This document shows, piece after piece, positions 53,925 to 62,138 of a stretch of DNA of 64,000 nt; within the stretch, counting starts at the first letter, position 1, and each line of letters starts with the position of its first letter. The DNA is from a bacterium (GTDB lineage: Bacteria > Hinthialibacterota > Hinthialibacteria > OLB16): assembly GCA_022072055.1 (NCBI GenBank), contig JAJVIK010000007.1, positions 186,001-250,000 on the forward strand, written 5' to 3'. The notes beneath the pieces were generated by a model, which searched no databases, was not told the DNA's origin, and saw only the letters and a program-made list of their open reading frames with translations. Position numbers and translations under genes: made by a program.

Positions 53925-54044
53925 TCAGGCGGTCGCCTTGAGGTGCTCCTCCAAACGTCGGGCGATGCCGATGAGGGTCAGGCCGACCACCTCGCGCGCG
54001 GCCTCATCAAGGCGAAGGATGACCCCATCGGCCTGCGGTTCGGG
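53925..54044 (-). pseudogene. Possible 3' remnant of a DUF2283-like gene
   Basis: Directly behind the stop of the DUF3368 gene, the same strand reads ADGVILRLDEAAREVVGLT, then LIGIARRLEEHL and a TGA at 53925. It has the look of a DUF2283-type C-terminus. The frame is preceded by the in-frame TAG of the neighbouring gene and has no start codon. Low confidence. Confidence 0.35.
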
Positions 54045-54530
54045 CTATTCTCCGACCATTCGCAGCAACCTCTCGACAAAATCATGGTCGAGCCAAAGCC
54101 CTCCTTGATGTAATTGTTCCAGCAGCGGTCTGGCCGCAGGGATCAGTCCTTCCTGTTTTGCAAGAAGGACAATCCCAACAGTCCCTCTGAACGGTATCCC
54201 AAGCAACTTCGCGTGTCGTCGCGCAATCCCATCATCGATAACAATCTCGCTTCCCGGGTGCGTGAGGCCGAACGAAAGGACTTCAGTCTCCCCTACCCCC
54301 AAGTCCAGTTTGACAACTCGAGGATCTAAGTCCTCCATATCCACCAAATACCCCGTTGCTTCTTCTTGAAGCCATCGGCACGCGGGATCGTTTTCCGCTC
54401 CCCTTAGCACCTCTCGGTTAACCGCTTGGGGAATGATGATCTCCGAGGAGAGTGTCGTGAGGAGCCTGACTTGTCCGATTCTTGCCAGGGAAATGATCGG
54501 CGAGGAATTCACCACCCACAGTCTATCCAC
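54045..54530 (-). CDS. DUF3368 PIN-like toxin
   Basis: 161 residues. Starts MDRLWVVNSSPIISLARIGQ, the N-terminal Asp-containing strand of PIN-like folds (VVNSSPII in place of VVDTS), then DLGVGETEVLSFG with an acidic Glu and IVIDDGIARRHAKLLGIPFRGTVG with the Asp-Asp pair. DUF3368 proteins pair with UPF0175 antitoxins in type II toxin-antitoxin systems. The gene overlaps the antitoxin by 8 bases, which is the usual order. The module looks complete, and is one of few intact in this accessory zone. Confidence 0.87.
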   Translation of the reverse strand: MDRLWVVNSSPIISLARIGQVRLLTTLSSEIIIPQAVNREVLRGAENDPACRWLQEEATGYLVDMEDLDPRVVKLDLGVGETEVLSFGLTHPGSEIVIDDGIARRHAKLLGIPFRGTVGIVLLAKQEGLIPAARPLLEQLHQGGLWLDHDFVERLLRMVGE

Positions 54531-54771
54531 GCGCTAGTTCCTCCGCGATCTCCTCCACTGTGGATTGGAACGGGGAGACCCTCATCCTGGAGCATGCCTC
54601 CATGAATCCTTGACGGGTCAGGCCGGCGATTTCCGCTCCCTTGGATTGAGATACCAAGCCCAGTTCATACCACTTGACCGCGGCGGCTGCTCGCATCTCG
54701 CGCGCCAATTCCTCAGGTCTCTGGTTCAATCCTATTACCGATACATCCGGCAAATCCAAAACAACTTGCAC
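54523..54771 (-). CDS. UPF0175 antitoxin
   Basis: 82 residues. The family pattern is clear: REELAREMRAAAAVKWYELG (here EELAREMRAAAAVKWYELGLVSQSKGAEIAGLTRQGFME) with the C-terminal helix EEIAEELARG. UPF0175 proteins are predicted DNA-binding antitoxins that repress their own operon and bind the PIN-like toxin encoded next. The start ATG at 54771 follows the M56 gene's stop by 22 bases on the same strand. Confidence 0.87.
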   Translation of the reverse strand: MQVVLDLPDVSVIGLNQRPEELAREMRAAAAVKWYELGLVSQSKGAEIAGLTRQGFMEACSRMRVSPFQSTVEEIAEELARG

Positions 54772-54792
54772 GATGTCCCTCCCCTTTTTCCC

Positions 54793-57700
54793 TCATCTTA
54801 CCACTGGGCCACCCACGCCCGCAGCTTGGATCGTTTCCGCGATCCTAGCGGCTTCGTCGAGGCTGAAGTTGCCCTCAATGATGGCTCTGCCGCCAGTGAT
54901 CTTGCCCCGGATGACCGGCGCGGAGAGGACCTTTCCGTCAAACACAATCGCGACACTACGCCCAATGTGGCCCTCGGTGATCTCCCCGAATCGCTTAGCG
55001 GCTTCTTTCTTAAAGTCCAGGAACACTGCGTTCGAAGCGGTTTGGTCCAGACGTTGAACTCCGACAGACTCCACATCCGCTTCGCTGACAAGGACCTCCT
55101 TCAGGAGTGGAAGGGTGTCGCCTCCGCCCGGTTTCGGTTCGCGAAGAGCGACTTGTTCGGCCTCTTCAACCTGATCCTGTTCGGCCACCAGGCGGAACTG
55201 AAGGATCGGTTCACCCCGCGCTCCGGCCATTGCATCCCGCCGCTTCTCATAGAGGCGCACCTTCACCTCCCCCAAATCGACGGGCTTGTCCTCCTCCCCC
55301 GGTCCTGCATCCGAGATGCGAATCCGCCGCGGCGTCGGGATAATCTCCCGGTGGGGGTTTTCCGATGATGCACCCCTCGCAATACCCGCCTGTTCAAGCA
55401 TCAGCTCATAGTCGCCGGGAGGCACATCCGGGACCTCAAAGAACCCATCGCCCTTGAGGGTCAGGACCCAGATGTTTCCGGGGATATGCCCCTCGAAACC
55501 TTGGGGGCGCGGGACCTCCCCGGAAAGATAGCGCTTCTCCAACGCCCGAAGGTCGGGGGAATCCCCTTCTTCGTTTGGAACCGCGACAAGTTTCCCGATC
55601 ACCCTGCGGCCCGAACCGCCAATCTGTATTTCCGCGGTTTCTCCTGGAACGACATCGACATAGACCCCATGCGAGTGTGTGCCCATCGCCGAGGTCATCC
55701 CTCCCGATTCCACCTCCCACATCTTGAGGATGCCGAAATGATATTTCCCCGGAGGGAGCTCCTTGACCCAAAAGGACCCATTCGCATCTGTTGTGGTGGG
55801 CTGGGTGTATGGCAATTTGGAATCCGGCCAGTAACGGGAATAGACAATTCTCCCCTTGCTCCAAGGCTTGCCATCAAACGAGGCGCGCCCATGCACCGCG
55901 CCTGTTTTCTCGCTCTTGGAACGGTCGGTTTCAGGCCGCGAGCGGCCCGAATTCCTCAGATTGGCGCTGACCAACTCGCGGACCCGGATGTCCGGATCAT
56001 CGGTGGCCATGCGCAGGATCGTGTCGCGGTTGCGTTTGAAGAACTCATCCTCGCGCGACAGGAGCGCGGAGGCGGCGGCGCCGCGATCCACGCCGGAGGG
56101 CGAGAACAGCAGCTTCTCAATCGGCTCCATGTGCGCCGTCAGCCGGGGAAGGTCGCCATAGCTTCTCCCAAGCGCGATGATCGCCTGCTGTCTCACGGTC
56201 ACCGCGTCCGGATCGTTGAGAAAGGGGACAATCGCGTCGAGGTTTCCGGCGTTGTAAGCGTCAATGATCGCCTGAACCTTTTCGTTTGCATGTTTCGGAA
56301 GGGCGGCATTTTCATTGGCCACCTCCAGGAGCGGCTTCACATACACCCAGCGGTGGGCGAAGTTGTTGGTTTCATCCAGTTCCTGAACCGCGTGTTGAGG
56401 ATCGAGCACACAGTACACCTCATATTGCCCCGGCGAGGCATTCCACTCCACCTGAATGACACGGACTTTGGGAGAGGGGGGCAGCTCGGTTCCGGGGCGC
56501 TCGATCTTTTCGCCATTCGGTCCGGTGGTGATGATGGTCGGGATGATCGTTCCCGCGGGCACGGTTTCAGTCACCTCTCCGATCAGGGTTCCTCCGACCT
56601 TAGGGTCCCCCTGGAAGAAGGCGACTCTCACCGGTTGGGTCACGCTCCCGCCGTTGATCACCTCCGCGCACAGGACCAGTTTCCACGAATCGAGGATGGG
56701 GATCATGGGCGGTTTCCAGAGCGGGTGGATGTCGGAGGTGTTGAAGCGGAAATCGGCGGTGGGGACCGAGGATGGCAGTTCTCCCGCAGCGCTCAAAACG
56801 TCATCCGCTCCAACCTCGGGGCTTCGTGCGTTGGGTTGATTAGTCCGACCCGGAGCAAGTGGGATATCGCTGAACATGACCTGCTCGAAGGACCTTTTCT
56901 GAACTTCAAAGTGATCAATCTGGTCCAGGAGGACAGCGAAGACAGCCGTGGTGTGGATCATGTTTCCAGCGGACTGGTTGTCGGCCCGTATGGTTTGCAG
57001 AGAATGCCCTTCCTTGTCGACCGCTATAACTCGACTGTCTTCATGTAGCAAGTTGTGTGTGAGAGTCAACACAACTTGCGAACCGGTCTCGATCGGCGGT
57101 GAGAAAGCGAAAACGCCCGCTTCCCCGCTGAATGAGTAGGACCCCCAGCGGCCCGTGGCCTGATTGAATTCGACCGCCGCGCGCCAGGCTCCGGCGGCGA
57201 TCTCCACTTGCAGCCCGCAAGATTGGAGGTCCTTTGGTAAGGTTGCGCCGATTGCGCGGGTGTGAGGTGAGGACGCTCCATCGACGTCGCTCCTCCCGTC
57301 CACCGAAGAGCCAAAGGGGATGGTTTGAAGACGGGAACTCACAAAATCATCAGGCACATTTCTCAATCGAACCGCAAACTCATAGGCCCGCTCGTGATTA
57401 TCGGGAGTAATGATTCCACCGAGGTCCGAATACGGAGCTTCTATCAGAGGTATTCCATCGGGTCCCCACCAGGAGCCGGGCTTGGATGGGTGCGTCGAGA
57501 CTCCGATCAGCTCCACTAGAATGCCGTTATTCAGGTCAGCAACCCAATTTCTAGCTTCGGCTCGGCGATTCGTTGCAAAGATGTCGGGTTCCTGCCTCCC
57601 CCCCGGCAGGGCCACCGCCGCGAGCAGCGCGAGCAGGAGGAGCGTGACCAGCGACATCTTCGCGCGGCGGGCCACTTTCTCATCCAAAGCCCGCGTGATC

Positions 57701-58680
57701 CGGCCCTTCGTGTGCCGGAAGGAATCAGCCAGCCCGATCGCCTGAAGGGTCGCCTCGCCCAACCGCGCGCCACGTTCCGCGACATCCACCAGCAGCCGGG
57801 AGTATTTTCCGCCCGAACCGATGTTGAGGGACAGGACAAGGTCATCGCAACACAGCTCACGCTCCGCCCGGATGCGACTGTTCAGCGCCCACACCAACGG
57901 ATTCCACCACAACCAAACCTGCGACGCGATCTGAAACCAATTGCAGATCGGATCGCGCCGTTTGACATGCGCGAACTCGTGCGCGAGAAGCAGCCGCTGT
58001 TCCTCCGCGCTTGTTCGTTCCACCCACGCCGGAAGGAGGATGAAGGGACGCAGGAACCCGCCCACGCGCGGAGTTTCGATTTCGCTGGAAAAGAAAAGCC
58101 TCGGAGCTCGGTGAAGTAACCCGAACTCCGAGGCCAGGCTCTCCTTGCGTAAGGAGAGCACCCCTACTTGAGACTCGTCCGAACGCGCGACTAGCGCGCG
58201 TAGTTTGCATAAACGATGCGTAATAAGCGCGATGAACAGCGCCACTCCAAGAATGTGGGCGAAAAACATCCACGCCACTGGAGAGAACTCTTCAACCGCG
58301 ATCTTGCCCGGGGCGGTGCGAGCATTTATCGCATCGACATTCGATTCCAGCTCGGTATCGCTTTGGGGAACGACGCCATAGCTCTCGAATGCCACAAAAC
58401 TCTCACGAACCGAGTCGATCTTAAGCGGTTTAAGGCCGGTTGAGAAGAAGGAAAATGCGGAGTCATAGAAATTTATCCCAGAAATACCTAATGGTGGGAG
58501 GGTGAATTTGATGAGTGCGAGCAGGAGCAGGCCATAGCGGAGCTGTGGGGTGGCTCGCCGCCACAGCGCCAAGACTCCTGATAGCACGGTGAGAAGAAGC
58601 AACCCCTGCCAGGTGGCGTGAAGGCTCCAAGACCACCACACCGAAGCGGCTTGGTTGAAGGACTCGATCCAGGAGTTCAT
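54793..58680 (-). CDS. Giant BlaR1/MecR1-like M56 metallopeptidase fused to CARDB, HEAT and SecD-like domains
   Basis: 1295 residues. The first ~340 residues are an M56/BlaR1 module: four membrane helices and HEFAH at 234-238 (HExxH zinc site) followed by R-E-L-C-C-D-D-L. A membrane helix at about 350 (LVTLLLLALLAAVAL) leads to an outer part. It holds a beta-rich region, a CARDB-like domain (VRVAFFQGDPKVGGTLIGEV, LDETNNFAHRWVYV), HEAT-like repeats (VTVRQQAIIALGRSYGDL), a carboxypeptidase-regulatory/BNR-type beta domain (GSFWVKELPPGKYHFGI), and a C-terminal SecD-head-like segment (VGVQRLDQTASNAVFLDF, GKVLSAPVIRGKITGGRAIIEGNF). The M56 protease is expected to cleave the BlaI repressor. The SecD-like part is by pattern. 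Confidence 0.83.
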   Translation of the reverse strand: MNSWIESFNQAASVWWSWSLHATWQGLLLLTVLSGVLALWRRATPQLRYGLLLLALIKFTLPPLGISGINFYDSAFSFFSTGLKPLKIDSVRESFVAFESYGVVPQSDTELESNVDAINARTAPGKIAVEEFSPVAWMFFAHILGVALFIALITHRLCKLRALVARSDESQVGVLSLRKESLASEFGLLHRAPRLFFSSEIETPRVGGFLRPFILLPAWVERTSAEEQRLLLAHEFAHVKRRDPICNWFQIASQVWLWWNPLVWALNSRIRAERELCCDDLVLSLNIGSGGKYSRLLVDVAERGARLGEATLQAIGLADSFRHTKGRITRALDEKVARRAKMSLVTLLLLALLAAVALPGGRQEPDIFATNRRAEARNWVADLNNGILVELIGVSTHPSKPGSWWGPDGIPLIEAPYSDLGGIITPDNHERAYEFAVRLRNVPDDFVSSRLQTIPFGSSVDGRSDVDGASSPHTRAIGATLPKDLQSCGLQVEIAAGAWRAAVEFNQATGRWGSYSFSGEAGVFAFSPPIETGSQVVLTLTHNLLHEDSRVIAVDKEGHSLQTIRADNQSAGNMIHTTAVFAVLLDQIDHFEVQKRSFEQVMFSDIPLAPGRTNQPNARSPEVGADDVLSAAGELPSSVPTADFRFNTSDIHPLWKPPMIPILDSWKLVLCAEVINGGSVTQPVRVAFFQGDPKVGGTLIGEVTETVPAGTIIPTIITTGPNGEKIERPGTELPPSPKVRVIQVEWNASPGQYEVYCVLDPQHAVQELDETNNFAHRWVYVKPLLEVANENAALPKHANEKVQAIIDAYNAGNLDAIVPFLNDPDAVTVRQQAIIALGRSYGDLPRLTAHMEPIEKLLFSPSGVDRGAAASALLSREDEFFKRNRDTILRMATDDPDIRVRELVSANLRNSGRSRPETDRSKSEKTGAVHGRASFDGKPWSKGRIVYSRYWPDSKLPYTQPTTTDANGSFWVKELPPGKYHFGILKMWEVESGGMTSAMGTHSHGVYVDVVPGETAEIQIGGSGRRVIGKLVAVPNEEGDSPDLRALEKRYLSGEVPRPQGFEGHIPGNIWVLTLKGDGFFEVPDVPPGDYELMLEQAGIARGASSENPHREIIPTPRRIRISDAGPGEEDKPVDLGEVKVRLYEKRRDAMAGARGEPILQFRLVAEQDQVEEAEQVALREPKPGGGDTLPLLKEVLVSEADVESVGVQRLDQTASNAVFLDFKKEAAKRFGEITEGHIGRSVAIVFDGKVLSAPVIRGKITGGRAIIEGNFSLDEAARIAETIQAAGVGGPVVR

Positions 58681-59069
58681 CGTCCCTGCCCTCCCCCGTG
58701 ACCGTGGTCATCGAGTAGACGGCGGAGCTCTTCGACCTGCTCCGGTTCCAGGCGTTTCTCCTCCAAGAGGCAGGACATGAGCGGAAGCGGGTCGCCCCCA
58801 AAAACTCCTTCAAGAAGGTCCTTCAGGAGCCTGCGTGCCAGCGACCGCGCTCGTGGAGTTGGGCGGTACACAAACGCCTTCGAGCCATTGCGGAGGAAGT
58901 GTTCCACATACCCTTTGGCCTCGAGGCGCCGGATAAAAGTGACCACCGTGCCGGGGGCCCAGTTCCTGGACTCGGCGCAGCGTTGGAAGATTTCGCCTGA
59001 GGTGCCTTCGCCCAGGTCAATGAGCGCCTGGAGGACCTCTCTTTCAGCATCGGACACCTTGCGACTCAT
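58677..59069 (-). CDS. BlaI/MecI/CopY-type transcriptional repressor
   Basis: 130 residues from the ATG at 59069, which follows GAGGAGG at 7 bases. VSDAEREVLQALIDLGEGTSGEIFQR begins the winged helix; WAPGTVVTFIRRLEAKGYVEHF is the recognition helix and wing. The C-terminal dimerisation helices follow. The stop overlaps the M56 gene start by 4 bases. BlaI repressors are inactivated by proteolysis through the BlaR1-type partner. The operator lies over its promoter, supporting autoregulation. Confidence 0.93.
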   Translation of the reverse strand: MSRKVSDAEREVLQALIDLGEGTSGEIFQRCAESRNWAPGTVVTFIRRLEAKGYVEHFLRNGSKAFVYRPTPRARSLARRLLKDLLEGVFGGDPLPLMSCLLEEKRLEPEQVEELRRLLDDHGHGGGQGR

Positions 59070-59093
59070 ACCCGGGCCTCCTCTCGTCTGGAT

Positions 59094-59133
59094 TGTCAAA
59101 TACATTTGTACATGACATTCGGAAATCTGTCAA
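59094..59133 (-). promoter_or_regulatory. BlaI promoter with overlapping TACA/TGTA operator
   Basis: On the minus strand TTGACA (59133-59128) and TACAAA (59110-59105) are 17 bases apart. A palindrome TGTCA-AA-TACATTTGTA-CA-TGACA (59094-59117, plus strand) covers the -10. Its centre TACA-TT-TGTA matches the TACA/TGTA half-sites of BlaI/MecI operators, so repression would block RNA polymerase directly. Confidence 0.75.
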
Positions 59134-59191
59134 GGGGTTTGGGACGCGCTTGGAGGTTGGAGGTTTTTGTGGTATGGATTGAGAGGCCCAA

Positions 59192-59283
59192 GGAGAGGTG
59201 ACCGAGCTGGCCGAAGGTGCACGACTGGAAATCGTGTGCGCTCCAAAAGGGCGCCGTGGGTTCGAATCCCACCCTCTCCGCCA
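59192..59283 (+). tRNA. tRNA-Ser(GGA), CCA encoded
   Basis: Acceptor GGAGAGG pairs with CCTCTCC; the anticodon arm CACGA-CTGGAAA-TCGTG gives anticodon GGA (codon UCC). A long variable arm (GCGCTCCAAAAGGGCGC region) and T arm GTGGG-TTCGAAT-CCCAC follow. G discriminator and CCA are encoded (59280-59283). It is divergent from blaI. Confidence 0.97.
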
Positions 59284-59356
59284 TCCTTCCACGATTCCCT
59301 TTAATCGGAGGGACCTTGACGTTCCAGTTTTTCCGTGGGCGCCTGCGGACAATTGT

Positions 59357-59382
59357 GTCGGCATGTTTCAATATATGCCGAC
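59357..59382. promoter_or_regulatory. Inverted repeat ahead of abiEi
   Basis: GTCGGCAT (59357-59364) and ATGCCGAC (59375-59382) are perfect 8-bp arms, 10 bases apart, just upstream of the abiEi ATG. AbiEi-type antitoxins repress their own operon through inverted repeats in the promoter, so this is a candidate operator. Confidence 0.6.
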
Positions 59383-59401
59383 GCTTCAGGACAGGCCCCA
59401 A

Positions 59402-60004
59402 ATGGAATCCAGGGTGATCGATAGAGTGGTCGGGATTGCGGCGAAGAAGGGGATTCTTCGTCCCCTCGATCTTGACGATTTCAACATCCCGCGCAGGTAT
59501 GTCCAGCGTCTTTGGGAAAGAGGGATCCTTCAAAGGGTCGGGCGGGGTCTGTATGTACTGAAGGGCGCCAAGCCCAGTGAACACAGATCCCTGGCCGAGG
59601 TCGCCAGGCGAGTCCCCCATGGCGTTGTCTGCCTTTTTTCGGCGCTCCGATTCCACGGGTTGACAAGCCGGCACCCATTCGAGGTGTGGTTGGCGATCGA
59701 CAGAAAAGCTCGTCGGCCAAGAGACCGGCAGCTCTCCATTCGTTTGGTTCGTTTCTCGGGAGAGGCGCTCTCGTTCGGAGTCGAAAACCACCGGCTTGAG
59801 GGTGTCCGAGTCCAGGTCTTTTCCCCCGCCAAGACCGTGGCTGACTGTTTCAAGTATCGAAACAAGATTGGGCTGGATGTGGGGTTGGAGGCATTGAAAG
59901 ACAGTCTTCGACAGAGGAAAGCCACGCCCGATGACCTTCTGAAAGCCGCACGGATTTGTCGCGTCGAGCGGGTGATCAAACCGTATTTGGAGGCGCTGCT
60001 TTGA
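59402..60004 (+). CDS. abiEi: AbiEi-type antitoxin/transcriptional regulator
   Basis: 200 residues from the ATG at 59402. The N-terminal winged helix reads RVVGIAAKKGILRPLDLDDFNIPRRYVQRLWERGILQRVGRGLYVL; the C-terminal domain has VVCLFSALRFHGLTSRHPFEVWLAI and VFSPAKTVADCFKYRNKIGLDVGLEALKD. This is the AbiEi family, which represses its promoter and neutralises the AbiEii nucleotidyltransferase toxin by a type IV mechanism. The gene is intact while the adjacent toxin gene is broken. Confidence 0.88.
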   Translation: MESRVIDRVVGIAAKKGILRPLDLDDFNIPRRYVQRLWERGILQRVGRGLYVLKGAKPSEHRSLAEVARRVPHGVVCLFSALRFHGLTSRHPFEVWLAIDRKARRPRDRQLSIRLVRFSGEALSFGVENHRLEGVRVQVFSPAKTVADCFKYRNKIGLDVGLEALKDSLRQRKATPDDLLKAARICRVERVIKPYLEALL

Positions 60005-60401
60005 AAAGTCCGCCGAGGAGCCTTGCGGCTTCGGTCCGGCACCGTCTGCTGAATATGAGCAGGGAGAGGCATGAAGTCTTCGATCTGGTTCTGACTCAAT
60101 ATGCGAGCGAACGATTCCTTTATCGCCTTGCGTCGTCCAAGCGCCGAGACTTCACCCTGTATTGCCGGACTTTCCCGCGCCACGAATCAACGCCGACTCA
60201 CGAGATCCCTTTGTGGCCGAAAAGGTTGAGGCCATCGCCAGGTCTGAGCCGGCAAATAGTCGAATGAGAGATTTCTATGAACTGTGCGTCCTCGCCGACA
60301 GCTTCGCGTTTAATGGTGAAACCCTGGTGGGAGCGATCACACTTGATTCCAGATTCATCATGGATTGGCCTAAGGGCGGACCTTGGAGGAAACTGAACTG
60401 A
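60001..60401 (+). pseudogene. AbiEii-type nucleotidyltransferase toxin gene, internally deleted and frameshifted
   Basis: The TTG at 60001 overlaps the abiEi stop. The frame begins KSPPRSLAASVRHRLLNMSRE, then FDLVLTQYASERFLYRL, the normal AbiEii N-terminus, and then runs into unrelated residues. The expected nucleotidyltransferase core (GS-x9-DxD) is missing. Downstream, in the next frame, LPDFPAPRINADSRDPFVAEKVEAIA and NSRMRDFYELCVLADSFAF restore the AbiEii middle to C-terminal part. So about 100 codons were lost with a frame change, and the far C-terminus is also abnormal. The toxin cannot be made in active form. Confidence 0.8.
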
Positions 60402-60419
60402 CCCTCATGCCCGCCCGAC

Positions 60420-61970
60420 TCACTTCACCGTCCACAAGGTGGCGTGCTTGATCTGCTCCTCGCTTGGGGGTGGGAAGAGGAAGCTCGCGAAATAACCCAA
60501 CACAAAGGCCCCGATGTTGCCGAACACACCGATCATGAACTTGTGGGTCGGGCTGCGTAGGGAGTCCGGAAGGACATTCACCCCATAGCTCGGGTCAGCG
60601 TCAAACGCGGATAAGGTCAGGTAAACGATCACCAGAATCGCCCCGCAAATCCCCACGATCACCCCCTGGTTGTTCGCGCGGGTCGAGAAGAATCCAAGGC
60701 AAAAGACCCCCCCGAGACCGCCGACCACGATGGAGGTGATGAAGAAACTCATCGGCAGAAACGAATCCTGGGCCGCTTTCTGGATCCAAATGGCTGTCGC
60801 GATCATGAAGATTCCGCCCATGAGGGTGAAGATTTTGCCCACGTTCAGATAGTGCTTGTCGTCGCCATCCTTCTTGAAGCGGCGCTTGTAGATGTCCACG
60901 GTGAGCACGGTGGCTCCGGCGTTGATCGCGGAGGAGAGAGTGGACATGGCCGCCGCCATGATCGCGGCGATCACCAGTCCGGAAAGTCCCACCGGCATCT
61001 TGGTCAGGATGAAGTGCGGGAATATCTCGTCGGCCTTGAGGGTCGAAACCACGGGATCGGGAACCACCTTGTAAAAGGCGTAGAGGCAGGTTCCGATGAA
61101 CATGAACAGGCACCAGGTGGGGATGCAGGAGATCCCGTTGAACATCACGGCCCGGCGCGCCTGCCCATCGCTGCCCGCGGCGCAATAGCGTTGGATCTTT
61201 CCCTGGTCGCTCACATGCTCCTGGATGTTGGAGACCAAGCCCCAGAGGATCAAGACCCAGAGCGTCTCCTTGTTCAAGGTCCAGGTGGTGTCCGCGGCGA
61301 CATTGAACTTGTTGTCCGCGAAGGCGGTCTCGAAAACATGGCTCGGGCCAACTCCGGGCCAGAGGAACACGGTCCCCACGCAGGCAAGTCCGCCGATCAG
61401 GAACACGAAGGTCTGCATCACATCGGTCCAGATCACCGCCTCCAGTCCCCCCACCACGCAGTAGATTGTGGTGGTGATGCCGACCAGCCAGATCACGGTC
61501 ATCGAATCCCAACCGGTGAGACGCTGAATGGGGATGCACAAGAGGTACAGCACGCTGCCGAGGCGCCATGCGGTCTGGATGGTGAAAAGCGCCGAGCCAT
61601 ACAAGCGCGCGCCGGGTCCGAAACGACCCTCCAGATACTCGTACGCGCTGGTGTACCCGGAGCGACGGTAGAAGGGGGAGAACACATACGCCCCGAGCAC
61701 GGCGGCAACGGGGAGCATCAATCCGGGAACCAGATAGCTCCAGTCCTTGGCGTAACCGTTGCCGGGATAGGCCAGGAAGGTGATCGAGCTGATCGCCGCC
61801 CCGAGCAGCGAGATGCCGATGGCCCAACCGGGGACCGATCTTCCTCCCATGAAGAAGTCTTCGGTGGTTTTGTTCTTCCGCATGCACCAAAAACCGATGG
61901 CCATGGTGAGTCCGAAGTAAGCGGCGATGGCGAGCAAGTCGCCCGTGCGAAGTTGGGTGCCGTCTTCCAT
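60420..61970 (-). CDS. Sodium/solute symporter (SSS family)
   Basis: 516 residues, about 13 membrane helices. KTTEDFFMGGRSVPGWAIGISLLGAAISSITFLAYPGNGY is the SSS start (helix 1-2 sodium site). Then AWRLGSVLYLLCIPIQRLTG, VVGGLEAVIWTDVMQTFV, and SDQGKIQRYCAAGSDGQARRAVMFNG mark the SGLT-like subgroup. SSS proteins import sugars, inositol, sialic acid or osmolytes with Na+. The substrate is unknown, but the neighbouring periplasmic sugar-binding lipoprotein points to carbohydrate. It lies 168 bases downstream of that gene. Confidence 0.94.
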   Translation of the reverse strand: MEDGTQLRTGDLLAIAAYFGLTMAIGFWCMRKNKTTEDFFMGGRSVPGWAIGISLLGAAISSITFLAYPGNGYAKDWSYLVPGLMLPVAAVLGAYVFSPFYRRSGYTSAYEYLEGRFGPGARLYGSALFTIQTAWRLGSVLYLLCIPIQRLTGWDSMTVIWLVGITTTIYCVVGGLEAVIWTDVMQTFVFLIGGLACVGTVFLWPGVGPSHVFETAFADNKFNVAADTTWTLNKETLWVLILWGLVSNIQEHVSDQGKIQRYCAAGSDGQARRAVMFNGISCIPTWCLFMFIGTCLYAFYKVVPDPVVSTLKADEIFPHFILTKMPVGLSGLVIAAIMAAAMSTLSSAINAGATVLTVDIYKRRFKKDGDDKHYLNVGKIFTLMGGIFMIATAIWIQKAAQDSFLPMSFFITSIVVGGLGGVFCLGFFSTRANNQGVIVGICGAILVIVYLTLSAFDADPSYGVNVLPDSLRSPTHKFMIGVFGNIGAFVLGYFASFLFPPPSEEQIKHATLWTVK

Positions 61971-62138
61971 GCGTGCGGCCTCCAGGTGGGGGTCATGCGG
62001 CGAGGGGCCTCCAGCGAGGGTGGGCCGTCACCGCCAAGATATCCCGTACCATAGCAGAGACCGGCTCTCTGTGAACCACTTTGGGGGGGGACTGGGTGGC
62101 GGCGCCACAGTCCGCCGTGCGGCACGGAGATGGGTCCC

